Shown here piece by piece: positions 30,990 through 44,000 of a stretch of DNA of 64,000 nt. Position 1 is the stretch's first letter; every line of letters begins with the position of its first letter. The DNA comes from Myotis daubentonii. Its lineage: Eukaryota > Chordata > Mammalia > Chiroptera > Vespertilionidae. The DNA lies in the NCBI RefSeq assembly GCF_963259705.1, contig NC_081861.1, positions 106,198,102 to 106,262,101 of the forward strand, written 5' to 3'. The notes under the pieces were generated by a model. The model saw only the letters and a program-made list of their open reading frames with translations. It was not told the origin of the DNA and ran no database searches. The position numbers and the translations under genes were made by a program.

Positions 30990-33900
30990 AAGGTCATGTG
31001 ACACATATCTTTCTCTGAATGGATTATTTTGCTTAGTATAATGCTCTCCAGGTATATCCATGTTGCTGAAAATGGTAAGTGTTCTTTTTTTATATATATA
31101 TATAACAGCGTAGTATTCCATTGTGTAGATGTAACACAGGTTTTTATTTCTTTTGAATATTTTTAAATATATATTATTGATTTTTTACAGAGAAGGGAGA
31201 GGGATAGTTACAAACATTGATGAGAGAGAAACATTGATCAGCTGCCTCCTGCACACCCCCTACTGGGGATGTGCCCACAACGAAGGTACATGCTCTTGAC
31301 TGGAATCGAACCTGAGACCCTTCAGTCTGAAGACTGATGCTCTATCTACTGAGCCAAACCAGTTAGAGCATACCACAGGTTTTTAATCCACTCATCTACT
31401 GATGGGCACATAGGCTGTTTCCAGGTTCTAGCTATGGTGAATTGTGCTGCTATGAACATAGGGATGCATATATCCTTTCTGATTGGTGTTTCTGGTTTCT
31501 TGGGATATATTCCTAGAAGTGGGATCACAGGGTCAAATGGGAGTTCCATTTTTAGTTTTTTGAGGAAACTCCATACTGTCTTCCATAGTGGCTGCACCAG
31601 TCTGCATTCCCACCAGCAGAGCACGAGTGTTCCTTCTTCTCCACATCCTCTCCAGCACTTGTCGTTTGTTGATTAGTTGATGATAGCCAATCTGACAGGT
31701 GTGACATGGTACCTCCTGTTGTTTTGATTTGCATCTCTCGGATGATTAGTGACTTTGAGCATGTTTTCGTATGTCTCTTGGCTTTCTGAATGTCCTCTTT
31801 TGAAAGGTGTCTATTTAGGTCCTTTGCCTATTTTTTATTGGATTGTTTATCTTCCTTTTGTTAAGTAGTATGAGTTACCTATAAATTTTGGAGATTAGGC
31901 CCTTGTCAGATATGACATTGGCAAATATGTTTTCCCACACAGTGGGTTTTCTTGTTGTTTTGTTGATGGTTTCTTTTGCTGTGCAGAAGCTTTTTATTTT
32001 GATGTAGTCCCATTTGTTCATTTTTTCTTTAGTTTCAAGTGCCCTAGGAGCTGTATCAGTGAAGAAATTGCTTCGGCATATGTCTGAGATTTTGTTGCCT
32101 TTGGATTCTTCTAGAATTTTTATGGTTTCCTATCCTACATTTAAATCATTTATCCATTTTGAGTTTATTTTTATGTATGGTTTAAGTTGGTGATCTAGCT
32201 TCATTTTCTTGCATATATCTGTCCAATTTTCCCAACACCATTTATTGAAGAGACTATCTTGGCTCCATTGTATGTTCTTGCCTCCTTTGTCAAATATTAA
32301 TTGAGCATATTGGTTCGGGCCGATTTCTGGGCTCTCTATTCTATTCCATTGATCTATATGCCTGTTTTTGTGCCAGTACCAGGCAGTTTTGAGAACAGTG
32401 GCTTTGTAATACATCTTGATATCTGGTATTGAGATCCCACCTACTTTTTTCTTTCTCAGGATTGCTGCAGCTATTCGGGGTCTTTTTTTATTCCAGATGA
32501 ATTTTTGGAGAGTTCGTTCTAGATCTGTGAAGTATGCCGTTGGTATTTTAATGGGAAGTGCAATGAATTTATAGATTTCTTTGAGTAGTATGGACATTTC
32601 AATGATGTTGATTCTACCAATCCATGAACACGGTATGTTCTTCCATCTGTTTATGTCTTCCTCTATATCTTTTTTCAACATCCTGTAGTTTTCTGAGTAG
32701 AGGTCTTTTACCTATTTAGTTAAGTTTATTCCTAGGTAGCTTAATTTTTTTGGTGCAATGGTAAACGGGATTGTTTTTATAATCTCTCTTTCTGAAAGTT
32801 CACTATTGGTGTATAGAAATGCCTCAGATTTCTTGGGGTTAATTTTGTATCCTGCTACATTGCCAAATTCATGTATTAAGTCTAGTAGCTTTTTGATTGA
32901 GTCTCTAGGGTTTTGTTTGTATCATATCATGTCGTCTGAAAATAAGGACAGTTTTACTTCCTCTTTTCCAATTTGCATGCCTTTTATTTCTTCTTCTTGC
33001 CTAATTGCGATGGCTAATACTTCCAGTACTATGTTGAACAGGAGTGATGAGAGTGGGCATCCCTGTCTTGTTCCTGTTCTTATGGGAAATGGTGTTAGTT
33101 TTTGTCCATTGAGTATGATGTTGGCTGTGGGTCTGTCATATATGGCTTTTATTATGTTGAGGTATGATCCTTATACTCCCACCTTTCTGAGAGTTTTTAT
33201 CAAAAATGGGTGTTGGATTTTGTCAAATGCTTTTTCTGCATCAATTGATATGACCATGTGGTTTTTTTTCTCTCAATTTGTTCATGTGATGTATCACATT
33301 TATTGATTTGCAAATATTGTACCATCCTTGCATCCCTGTGATAAATCCTACTTGGTCATGGTGTATGATCTTACTGATGTACTGCTGGATCCGATTTGCT
33401 AAGATTTTGTTGAGGATTTTGGCATCTATGTTCATGAGGGATATTGGCCTATAATTTTCTTTCATTGTGTTGTCGTTATCTGGTTTTGGTGTTAGGGTGA
33501 TGCTGGCTTCATAGAATGAGCTTGGAAGTGTTCCTTCCTCTTGAATTTTTTGTAGTAGTCTGAGGAGAATAGGTTTTAGTTCTTCCTTGAATGTTTGGTA
33601 AAACTCCCCTGTGAAGCCGTCTGGTCCTGGGCTTTTGTTTGCTGGAAGCTTTTTGATGACTGCTTCAATTTCTTCCATAGTTATTGGCCTATTGAAATTT
33701 TTGGATTCTTCCTGATTGAGTTTTGGAATGTTATCTTTTTCTAGGAATTTGTCCATTTCCTCCAGGTTGTCTAGTTTGTTGGAGTAGAGCTGTCCATAGT
33801 ATTTTTTAACAATCATTTGTATTTCTGTGGGGTCTGTTGTTATTTCGCCTCTATCGTTTCTGATTTTGTTTATTTGGGTCCTCTCTCTCTGCTTCTTGGT

Positions 33901-35087
33901 GAGTCTGGCTAGAGGTTTGTCAATCTTGTTTATCTTTTCAAAGAACCAGCTCTTGGTTTCATTGATTTTCTGTATTGTTTTTTTGGTCTCTATGTCATTT
34001 ATTCCTGCTCTAATCTTTATTATCTCCTTCTTTCTGCTCACTCTGGGGTTTTTTTGTTGCTGTCTTTCTAATTCTTTGAGTTGTACAGTTAGATGATTTA
34101 CTACCATTTTTTCTTGTTTTTTTGAGATAGGCCTGTAGAGCTATAAACTTCCCTCTCAGGACTGCTTTCATTGTGTCCCATAGGTTTTGGATTGTTGTGT
34201 TTTCATTGTCATTAGTTTCCAGGATGTTTTTGATTTCTTCTTTGATCTCATTGTTAACCCAATCAATATTTGATTACATGCTATTCAGCTTCCAAGTGTT
34301 TGGGTATTTGGGGTTGTTTTTATTGTAGTTTATTTCTAATATTATGCCATCGTGGTCGGAGTAGATGCTTTTTATGATTTCAATCTTCTTGAATTTGGGG
34401 AGACTGTGCTTGTGACCCAGTATGTGGTCTATTTTTGAATATGTCTCATGAGCATCAGAGTGGAATGTATATTCCGTGGCTTTGGGGTGAAGTGTTCTGA
34501 AAATGTCTATTAAGTTCTTCTGATCTAGTGAGTCATGTAGGAATGCTGTTTCTTTGTTGATTGTTTGTCTAGAGGACTTATCTAGTGCTGTCAGTGGTGT
34601 ATTAAAGTCCCCTACTATGATTGTATTGTTGTCAATCTCTCCTTTGATATCTTCCAGGAGTTTTTTTATGAATTTGGGTGCTCCTGCATTGGGTGCATAT
34701 ATGTTTACCAGAGTTATATCTTCTTGTTGTATTGATCCCTTTAGTATTATGAAGTGGCCTTCCTTATCTCTTGTTATGGCCTTCACTTTGAGGTCTATTT
34801 TGTCTGATATAAGTATTGCTACCCCAGCTTTCTTTTCCTTTCCATTTGCTTGAAAGATATTTTTCCATCCCTGAACTTTCAGTCTGTGTGAGTCCCTTCT
34901 AATGAGGTGGTTCTCTTGTAGACAGCAGATGTATGGGTCATGTTTTTTTTTGTTTTGTTTTTTTTTTGTTTTTTTTTTTGTTTTTTTTGTATTTTTTTAT
35001 CCATTCAGCCACTCAATGTCTCTTGGTCGGAGCATTTAGTCCATTTACGTTTAAAGTTATTATTGAAAGGTACTTGTTTGTAGCCAT
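30990..35087 (-). pseudogene. L1 ORF2 (endonuclease-reverse transcriptase), broken
   Basis: ORF2 nicks target DNA and copies L1 RNA. It starts MATNKYLS at 35087. The endonuclease N-part 'LNVNGLNAP' is followed by an A-rich expansion (minus strand) at about 34940-35000, then 'VGDFNTPL' and 'SKIDHILGHK' in 34274-34786. RT wording ('[14 protein letters not shown]', '[20 protein letters not shown]') lies in 33241-34107. The RT active site reads FSDDM near 32920-32945 instead of FADDM. The C-terminal part (32130-32681, 31346-31624) is in other frames. VES insertion at 31147. Several frameshifts. Confidence 0.85.
31147..31373 (-). mobile_element. VES SINE inside L1 ORF2
   Basis: Antisense VES with the duplication 'cacaggttttta' at 31135-31146 and 'cacaggtttttaa' from 31374. 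Promoter boxes visible on minus. It postdates the L1. Confidence 0.92.
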
Positions 35088-35136
35088 TTCTTTTTTTGTG
35101 TGGCTGTTTTCTTTTTGGGCTTTTTAGTTCTTCTTT

Positions 35137-36110
35137 TTACACCAGTCCCTTTAGCATTTCTTGCATTGCTGGCTTCGTGGTGATAAACTCCCTTAGCCTT
35201 TTTTTGTCTGTGAAGCTTCTTATTTCCCCTTCAATTTTGAATGATAGCCTTGCTGGATAAAGTATTCTTGGATTCAGTCCTTTGCTTTGCATCACTTTGT
35301 AAATTTCTGTCCATTCTTTTCTGGCCTGATGTGTTTCTGTTGAGAAATCATTTGATAATCTAATGGGAGATCCCTTGTATGTGACTTTCCGTCTCTCTGT
35401 TGCAGCCTGTAAGATTCTCTCTTTGTCTTGAACATTTGCCATGGTAATTATGATGTGTCTTGGTGTGGGTCTTTTCGGGTTCACCTTGTTTGGGACTCTC
35501 TGGGCTTTTGTGACTTTTTTCTTCCCCACCTCAGGGAAGTTTTCTGATATTATTTCTTTGAATAGGTTTTCTAATCCGTGTTCATCTTTCTCTTGTTCTG
35601 GCACCCCTATTATTCGTATGTTGTTTCATTTCATGTTGTCCCAAAGCTCCCTTAGGCTCTCTTCCTGTCTTTTTATTTTTTTTTCTCCAATTGCAGCACA
35701 GTTTGGGTGTGTTTTGCTTCCTTGTCTTTTAATTCACTAATTCGGTTCTCCGCTTCTTCTAGTCTACTGTTGATACTTTCAATGGTGTTTTTTATTGCAG
35801 CTATATCACTCTTCATGTCTTCTTGGGTCTTACTTAAGTTGTTGTTTTTTTCATCTGTTTCTTCTAGCTTCTTCCATATGTTATTGATTTTTTCATCTGT
35901 TTCTTCTAGCTTCTTGCATAGGTAGTTGACTCTTTCATCTGTTTCTTCTAGCTTCTTGCGTAAGTTGTTGACTTTTTCCTCCATCTGGTTTATGCACTCT
36001 AGGACCCTTAGTCTGAATTCTTTTTCTGTCATGTTGCATGCCTCTGTATCATTTAGCTGCTTTTCTGGCGAGTCCTCTTTTTTTTCCTTTGGGGGTTTCT
36101 TTGTCTACCC
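35137..36110 (-). pseudogene. L1 ORF1 with in-frame coiled-coil repeats, frameshifted
   Basis: Start ATG near 36110 (MGRQRNPQ). An A-run indel shifts the frame a few codons later. 35673-36032 is open and encodes the coiled coil, with three tandem 14-residue units of the type KKLEETDEKINN. A further frameshift lies before 35604-35137, which encodes the RRM and C-terminal domains ('NENFPE'-like start, 'RILYPARLSFKIEGEIRSF'). ORF1 protein trimers bind L1 RNA. This copy cannot make it intact. Confidence 0.85.
35851..35976 (-). repeat. Three 42-bp in-frame repeats in ORF1 coiled coil
   Basis: 'tcatctgtttcttctagctt' begins at 35851, 35893 and 35935, an exact 42-bp period equal to 14 residues or two heptads. 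A fourth, diverged unit follows. Confidence 0.9.
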
Positions 36111-36114
36111 ATGT

Positions 36115-38580
36115 TTGATCTCACTGACATATCTAGACGTTGAGTCATTCAGTGGCTGCTCCCTGGGTGGCAGTGACTCCTTGGGCTGTGGTTGCTCTTC
36201 GGGCGGTTGCAGTAGCAGCTGCTCCTCAGTTGGCAGCAGCTCCTCTGGTGGGTGCTGTTCACAGCTGTGGTGGCTCTTCTGGCTGGTGGGGCGAGGTTTC
36301 GCGTACAGCTGCTGTTTCTCAGCAGAGGATGTGGTGCTCAGGAGGTTGCTGTTGCTTGGATCTTCTGCGTTGATTTAAAGGCACAAAATACAACACAACA
36401 AGGCACCACGTACCAGGCACTATACACAAATATATTCACGATATTAATAACCCCAAATAAAGGTGACCACCTGAATTAAGAGAATTAGGGGATAAGAAAG
36501 AAAGAAGAGAAAAAGATAAAGGAGAAAAAAGAAAAGTAGGGACCAAAAAAAGGGAGTGCAAAAATTAAATTGGGAAAAAGGAGGGGGGGAATAAAAGAGA
36601 GAAAAGAAAAGAGAAGAAAAAAAAAGAGCGAAAAGAGAGAATGAAGTGGAAGAGGGGAAGAGACTATTTATATGAGGAGTAAACTCCTATAAAACTGCCA
36701 CTAATCCCAACAAATTCCAGCAACAGCTCCCTGGAGATGAATGCAAACTAGACACAACCAATAATATCAAGAGAGGCAAGGGAAAACAGAAGCACAAAAA
36801 TAACCGGGGGGGGGGGGGGGGGATGGGTGGAGGGAGGGGACAAACCAGCAGAAAAAAAGAAAAAGAAAAAGCAAAACAGCCTCATAACCAGTCCTAAAAC
36901 ACACACACACAGACAGAAACAAAGAAAAAAAAAACAAGCAACAACAACAAAAAAACAATATACTCAACAATCAAGCAAACAGCAACAAAACAATAGAATG
37001 ATAAAGGAAGAAAAAAAGAAAAAAATTTTGGATAGTGAAGAAAGATAAGGGGTATGTGTATAAAGATTTAGAGCAGTGGATTGGAAATAGGATATATAAG
37101 TAGGGTGAAATTTTGACAGGAGGTAAACAGAAGGAATAGGGAAAATCTAAAGCAGGAATAGGATAAGAGTAACAGGACAACAAAAGGGGAAAAGTGAGGG
37201 ACAGGGTTTTAGCATAGAGGTAAAATTGAGGTAGGGAAAATTGTTGCTAAAGGAACGATGAAAATAGAATGGAGAACACTAATCCCAAAATAAAATAAAG
37301 AGAAAATAAAATGGCACTTTAAAAAATGGTAAAATGGTAGCTGAAATAATACTGGTTAAAAATAAGAATGTAGTAATTAAAAGGGTAAAATCAGGTGATG
37401 GAAAAAGAAGCAAAAAAAATTGGTTTCTTAGTTAAAAGGTGAAAAAAGAAAAAAAAATTGCAGTAGTGAAGGTCCTTTGGTTCTTCTACTCGTCAGTCTG
37501 GCTTGCCTTAGTCCTGCCAGGTATTCAGGAGAGTGTTGAATTTCCCTGCGATACCCTGTTCCTCTGTGTTGTAAACCACAGTCCTTATTTTAAAGCAGGC
37601 TGTATTTGTTTCCCAGACTGCCTTATTTTGTGTTTAGCAAAGAATCAGTTTGTGGCTCAGCCTCTGGGTGGCAGTGTTCTGGGGTTGGCCTCTGAGGCTA
37701 TATGGCTTCATTATCACACTTAAAACTGGTTTGGGGAGGTCAACTATCCAGAGCTGTTTCTTTAATCATTGCCCTGGTCTGTGTTGTTGCTGGGATTGAA
37801 AATCCTCTATAGGCCAGACCCTGTTAACTCCCAGGGATTGATCAGATTATTTTAATCCTTGATCTCGTTCAGGGTGGAATCTGGGTGTGGCTGTGCTCCT
37901 TGCCTGGGGGCTAGGTAGGGGAGTCCCACCCTCTGGAGAGAATGGCTACCCCGATCCTGGGCCCAGGGGTGTCTCAGCACTCAATTCGCTGCCACCTCTC
38001 CCGGCCCCCCCCCTCTCTCCTCAGTCTTTCCCCAGATTCCACTCGTCCGCACCTTCTCCCTCTCTTCAGCACAGGTCAGTGTCTGTATCTGAGATGTCTT
38101 ATGAACAGGATTCAGTGACAATAAACAAGCAAATGCCGGCCGCAGAAATGGGGAAGGCTTACTTTCTTACAAGCTCTTCTATTACCGGCACTGCATGCTC
38201 TGGTCAGCTCTTCAGGCTGCCTCCTTTAGACTCAGTCTTCTGTGATCACAGAACCCAGCTCTCAAATCCCCAGGCTGCGTCAGGAATCCCGCAGATCTCC
38301 TTTCCCCAGTCAGGGGCTGTGCCTGTCCCAAGGGATGCGGCTGTCTGCCACTCGGTCTCCCTCTATCCCTCTGGGCTCAGAGGTCTGGCAAACTTTCCTG
38401 ACCAGATCCCTGTTTTTTTACCTTTCCAGGGGAGCTCTGCCCTTCCCAGCTGCAGATCGTCTCACCAGATGAGTAGTTTCGCCAATTTGGGGTGGGTGTT
38501 ATTAGTTTCAGCTGCTTACTCCATTTGCTCCTGGAGACGACCTGGGACGTGTCTGCCTATATCGCCGCCATCTTCCTTTC
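36115..38580 (-). promoter_or_regulatory. L1 5' UTR with purine-rich and G-run tracts
   Basis: 2.5 kb upstream of ORF1. 36480-37480 is strongly A/G-rich on plus, including G17 at 36806-36822 followed by 'atgggtggagggagggg', a G-quadruplex-prone strand. 37480-38580 is GC-balanced and ends with a YY1-like 'aagatggcggc' on minus, which in human L1 positions transcription start. Confidence 0.7.
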
Positions 38581-38624
38581 TCCTGTATGAATTTTTTAAT
38601 ATAATGTTGAATCCGATGTGTTAG
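37887..38624 (+). other. 245-codon antisense open frame in the L1 5' UTR
   Basis: Open from ATG at 37887 to beyond the L1 5' end, antisense to the element. Begins MAVLLAWGLGRG, proline/serine-rich, with no recognised domain. Primate L1 has an unrelated short antisense ORF0 in a similar place. Coding status here is unproven. Confidence 0.3.
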
Positions 38625-41085
38625 AATTTTGTTGAGGATTTTAGCATCTATTTTCATGAAGGATATTGGCCTGTAGTTCTCTTTTTTGTGGTGTCTTTAT
38701 CTGGTTTTGGAATTAGTGTAATGCTGGCTTCATAGAAAGAACTTGGAAATGTTGCTTTCTCTTGAATGTTTTGGAATAGTCTGATGAGGATAAGCTTTAG
38801 TTCTTCTTTGAATGCTTGGTAGAACTCCCCTTTAAAGCCATACAGACCAGGGGCTTTGTTTGCTGGAAGATTTTTGATCACTGCTTCAATTTCTTTAGTA
38901 GTTATCTGCCTATTCAGGTTTTTTGATTCTTTTTTATTGAGTAATTTGAGTTTGTACTTTTTAAAGAATATGTTCATTTTGTCTAGGATGTCCATTTTAT
39001 TGGAATAGAGTTCTTCATAGTATATTTTCATAATCATTTGTACTTCTATGGGATCAGTTGTTACTTCACCTCTTTCACTTCAGATTTTGTTTATTTGGGT
39101 TCTCTCTTTGCTTTTTGGTGAGCCTGCCTAGAGGTTCATCAATCTTGTTTATCCTTTCAAAGAACCAACTCTTGGTTTTGTACAGAAATAAATCTGTATG
39201 TGATTTATTTCTGTTTGGATATTTATTATTTCCTTCCTTCTGCTTAGGCTGGGCTTTTCTTGTTGTTATCTTTCTAACTCTTTGAGGTGTATGGTTAGAT
39301 AATTTTTTACCATTTTTTTTCTTATTTTTTGAGGTAGGCCTGTAGAGATATGAGCTTCCCTCTCAAGACTGCTTTCACTGTGTCCCTTAGACGTTGGATT
39401 GTTGTGTTTTCATTGTCATTTCTTGCCATGATGCTTTTTTATTTCTTCTTTGATCTCTTTGGTAACCGAATCATTGTTTAGTAGCATGCTATTTAGCCTC
39501 CAGGTGATTGATTTTTTTCATTGTTTTTATTTTAGTTGATTTCTAATTTCATGTCATTGTGATCTGAGATGCTTAATATGATTTCTATCTTATTGAATTT
39601 GAAGAGATGTTGCCTGTGTCCCAATATGTGGTCTATCTTTGAAAATGACCCATTTGTACTTGAGAATATGTAATCTGTGGCTTTAGGGTGAAATGTTCAG
39701 AAGATGTCAATTAATTTCATCTGATCTAGTGAGTCATTTAGGATTGCTGTTTCCTTGCTGATTTTGAGGATATATCCAGTGGTGTTAGTGGGGTATCAAA
39801 GTCTCCTACTATGACTGTATTGCTGTCAACATCTTCCTTGATATCCTCCAGAAGTCTTTTTTATGTATTTGGGGGCTCCTGTATTGGGTGTAGATATGTT
39901 TACCAGGGTTATAACTTCTTGTTGGATCGCTTCCTTTAGTATTATGAAGTGGCCTTCCTCATCTCTTGTTATGGCCGTCACTTTGAGGTCTAATTTGTCA
40001 GGCATAAGTATTGCTACCACAGTTTTTTTTTTCATTTCCATTTGCCTGAAAACCTTTTTTCCATCCCTTCCCCATCAGTCTGTGTAAATCCTTTGTTCTG
40101 AGGTGGGTGATTCCTCCATTGATTCGCTCCTCTCAGGGTGTCTGGTTATGTAGCTCTCTCTCCTGCATTGACTTAAGGGCACAAAATACAACACTGCAAG
40201 ACACAATGCACAGGGCACCAAACACAAATGTATTCATGATACCTACCTATACCTATAACCCCAAATAAAGGTCACCACCAGAGAAAAGAGAATTAGGGGA
40301 GAGAAAAAAATTTAAAAAGTGATATTGAGAAAAGGAAAAAATGTAAGAGAGAAAAGAAAGAGAAGAAAAAAGAAGGAGGGAAATATATGTATATGGGAAA
40401 AAACTCCCCAAACCCCAGAGCTAATCCAAAAAATGCAAACAACAAACTCCCCAGAACAAAACAAAATAAAAAAATAAAAAAACTCCCAGCTGAATCTGAA
40501 GAGGCAGAGCTCTCTCTAGGCAATATCTGACCTTTCCAGCCATGGAGTGTCTCACCAGCTGTGTTTAATTCACCAATTCCGGGTGAATTGTTCGATTCTG
40601 CTGTTCCTTCTATCTGCTCTGTGAGAAGGCCCAGGGCCCATCCACTAATTCAGCACCATTTTGTCTCCCCCTGGAAAAACTTTTTAAGCACCCACAGCCA
40701 GGAAGGCTGGAGTCTTGGTGTTTGTGGTTTCACAACTGAGGCATCTGGTTCCTAGGTAATGTGTGTGTAGGGTCCCAGGATGTACCCAAGGTCTCCCTGG
40801 TTGAAGGTATGGCTGGGCTTTCGATCACAGCCATTCTCTCCTTGAAGATGGCGCAGTCTCTGTGGCAGAGCTGGCCGCTTCAGAAGAGATTTCAGCAGTA
40901 GTAGATGCTGCCTGGCCAGGGGAGCCTGCTTCACTAGTCCCCAACAGTCCTGTGGAATATAGCTGTCTCTCACTCAGAAATACAGACACTCCCCAAATGT
41001 CCACACACTCTCCTTTCACTCTGTTACTCACACACTATCTTGCAGCCTGCAGTCCTGTGGGCCACCATCTTGGATCCTCAAGTCT
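38585..41085 (-). mobile_element. Middle L1 of the stack, ORF1 and 3' part missing
   Basis: ORF2 pieces 38654-39037 (RT region) and 39826-40041 (endonuclease region, 'LVNISTPNTGAPKYIKK') are followed at about 40110 by 5' UTR, so ORF1 and the first endonuclease residues are deleted. The 5' end at about 41085 reads 'ccaccatcttggatcctc'. Left side truncated where the inner L1 begins. Confidence 0.7.
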
Positions 41086-44000
41086 AGTAGATATTTTAAG
41101 GAGTCTTTAGGGTTTTCTATGTATAATATCATGTCATCAACATAAAATGACTGTCTTACTTCTCTTCTAATATAGATGCCTTTTATTTCTTCTTCTCATC
41201 TGATCGCTACAGTTAGCACTTCCAGTACTATGTCAAACAGGAATGGTGAAATTGGGCATCCCTGTCTTGTGCTTGTTCTTAGGGGAAATGGTTTTAGTTT
41301 TAGCCCATTGAGTATGATGTTGGCTGTAGGTTTGTCATATAAGGCTTTTATTATGTTGAGGTATGATCCCTCTATTCCCACTTTGCTGAGAGTCTTTATC
41401 AGGAAAGGGTGTTGGCTTTTTTTGAATGCTTTTTCTGCATCTACTGATATGACCATGAGATTTCTGTATTTCAATTTATTTATGTGATGTATTGCCTTTA
41501 TTGTTTTTCAGATATTGTACCAGCATTACATCTCTGAAATAAAATCCCCTTGGTCATGGTGTAGGATCTTTTTAATGTATTTTTGTGTCCTTTTTGCTAA
41601 TATTTCGTTGAGGATTTTAATATCTATGTTCATCAGGAATAATGGCCTGCAATTCTCTTTCTTTGTAGCATCCTTATCTGTTTTTGGGATTACGGTAATG
41701 CTGGCTTCATAGAAGGAATTTGGAAGTGTTCCTTCCTCTTGAAGTTTTTGGAATAGTCTGAGGAGGATAGGTTTTAGTTCTTTGAATGTTTGGTAAAATT
41801 ACCCTGTTATGCTGTCCAGACTAGGTCTTTTGTTTCCTGGAATTTTTTTTATTACTGCTTCAATTTCCTCAGTAAGTACCAGCCTATTCAGATTTTCTGA
41901 TTCTTCCTGATTGAGTTTTGGAAGATTTTGTTTTTATAGGAATGTGTTCATTTAGCCTAGGTTGTCCAGTTTGTTGGATTAGAATTGTTCATAGTATTTT
42001 TTTTTTTTACAATCCTTTGTATTTCTGTGTTGTTGGTTGTTACTTTACCTCTTTCATTTCTACTTTTGATTGGAGCATTAAATCCATTTACATTTAAGGT
42101 TTTTCTTGATAGGTACTTGTTTGTAGCCATTTTAATTCTTTATGCCTGTGTTACTTCTTTCCTTTCTATTTCTTCTTTTTACAACAGTCCGTTTAGCATT
42201 TCTTGCATTGCTGGCTTGGTGGTAATAAACTCCCTTAGCTTTTTTCTTTTATTTTTCTTTTAAGCCCCCGATTTCACTTTTAATTTCGAATGATCACCTT
42301 GTTAGATAGATTATTCTTGGATTCAGTCCCTTGTATAATTCATTCCACTCTCTCCTGGCCTTAATGTTTTGTTGAGAGATCAGCTCAATCTAATGGGAGA
42401 TCCTTTGTGGCAATTTTCTGGCTCTCTGTTTCAGCCCTTGTGATTCTTTCTTTGTCATTAACATTTGCCATTGTAATTATGACACATCTTTTTGTGGGTA
42501 TTTTTTTGTTCATCTTTTCTGAGACTCTCTGTGCTTATGTGCCTTTTTCTTTTCCCCGAGTCAGATCAGTTTTATTTCATTATTTCTTCGAAGAGGTTTC
42601 TATTTCTTGCTCCTTTTCTTCACCTTCTGGCACTCCTATTATGTGGCTGTTGCTTCATTTCATGTTGTCCCAAATCTCCCTTGGGCTCTCCTCCTGCTTT
42701 CTAGTTTTTTTCTCCAATTGCTATTTAGAATGTGTATTTTCCACCCTGTTTTCTAACTTGCTGAGTTGGTTCTCAGCTTCTTCTAGTCTACTTTTGAAAC
42801 CTTCCAGTATTTTCCTTCTTGAAGTTATGTTATTCTTCATTTTTTCTTGATTCTCACACATGTTGGTGAATTTATCATCCAGATGATTGTGCATCCTTAT
42901 AACCATTACCATAAATTCTTTCTCTGGCATATCGCTTGCCTTAATTTCATTTAGTTCCTTTTCTGGTGATTCCTCCTTTTCTTTACTTAGGGAGTTGTTT
43001 CTTTGTCTCCCCATTTTTGCTGTTCCTTTTTGACACTGGGCATCCTGCATCTGGTCTGAGAGTTTGAAGCCCCTAGCAGTCCAGTGGTATGGAAATATTT
43101 AGCCCAGAGGCTAGGTCTGCCTTCAGTCTCATGCTTTTATTGTCTGTGTTTTGAGTTGTATACCCTTTTCCCACAGATCTGGTCCCTCAGTTGTCTGCTT
43201 CAGATGCTTGTGGTGGCTGGAGTGCATGTACAGTTCCTCTGGTGTGCAAATTTCTGTGAGGATCCAGAGTCCTGTGGCATGTAATTTGATGTGTAGCCCC
43301 AGCACACACAGCAGGGTGATATGTCCCTCTGGCAGTGTACTTGCAGTGCAGTCCTGTGGCCCCTGGTTAGGTGCACTGGATTGCTCAGGGTCATTCCAGC
43401 AGTGCTGTCCTGTGACCTGGAGTGGGGAACATGCCAAGTTGCTCTGAGTTGTCTTGAAAGCACTGTTCTAGGGTTGTGGTAGAGCGGACGCAGGTTGCTC
43501 TGGGTTGCAAAGTCACTGCTCTCCTGTGGTCTGAGTGGGAGCATGCTGGGTTGCTCTGGGTCATCCCAGAAGCACCATCTCAGGTCTTGGGGTGGAATGG
43601 GTTCCAGGTTGTCCTGGGTTGCAAAGGGACTGCTCAACTGTGGCCCCAAGAGGGGAACACACTATGTTTCTACAAGTATCCTCTACAGACTTTCCTGGGC
43701 CTGGGGTAGAGCAGGCTCCAGGTGGCTCTTGGTCAGACTGGCAGCAGATTTCTGGGGCCTGAGGTGGAGACAGGGTGTTGGGGTCCCTCTGGCTTGCACT
43801 CACAGTGGGGTCCTGGAACAGGATCCTGTGATGCTGGGTCCTTTCAGGCTGGCAAAGAGGCACAGTGTGGGAGGTCTGTCTGGTGAGCACTCACTGAAGA
43901 CTTCTGGGAGCTCACGTGAGGTACCATGGTAATTACTACTGGGGAACAGTGATGGTCACACATGGGTTATGGCTGGCTAGTGGATCTGCGGTGGTGTTTG

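Larger units (their letters stand above)
30708..38580 (-). mobile_element. Inner L1, near full length, inactive
   Basis: About 7.9 kb in bat L1 order on minus: 5' UTR 38580-36115, ORF1 36110-35137, ORF2 from ATG at 35087 to about 30990, 3' UTR and tail to 30708. The 5' end reads 'gaagatggcggcgatatagg', as expected for an L1 start. A VES SINE sits in the ORF2 3' end. The youngest-looking L1 in the window, but with stops and frameshifts. Confidence 0.75.

Noticed and set aside
30708..38580. An active full-length L1
   Set aside because: ORF1 has at least two frameshifts. ORF2 has several frameshifts, a VES insertion, an A-rich expansion and an altered active site.
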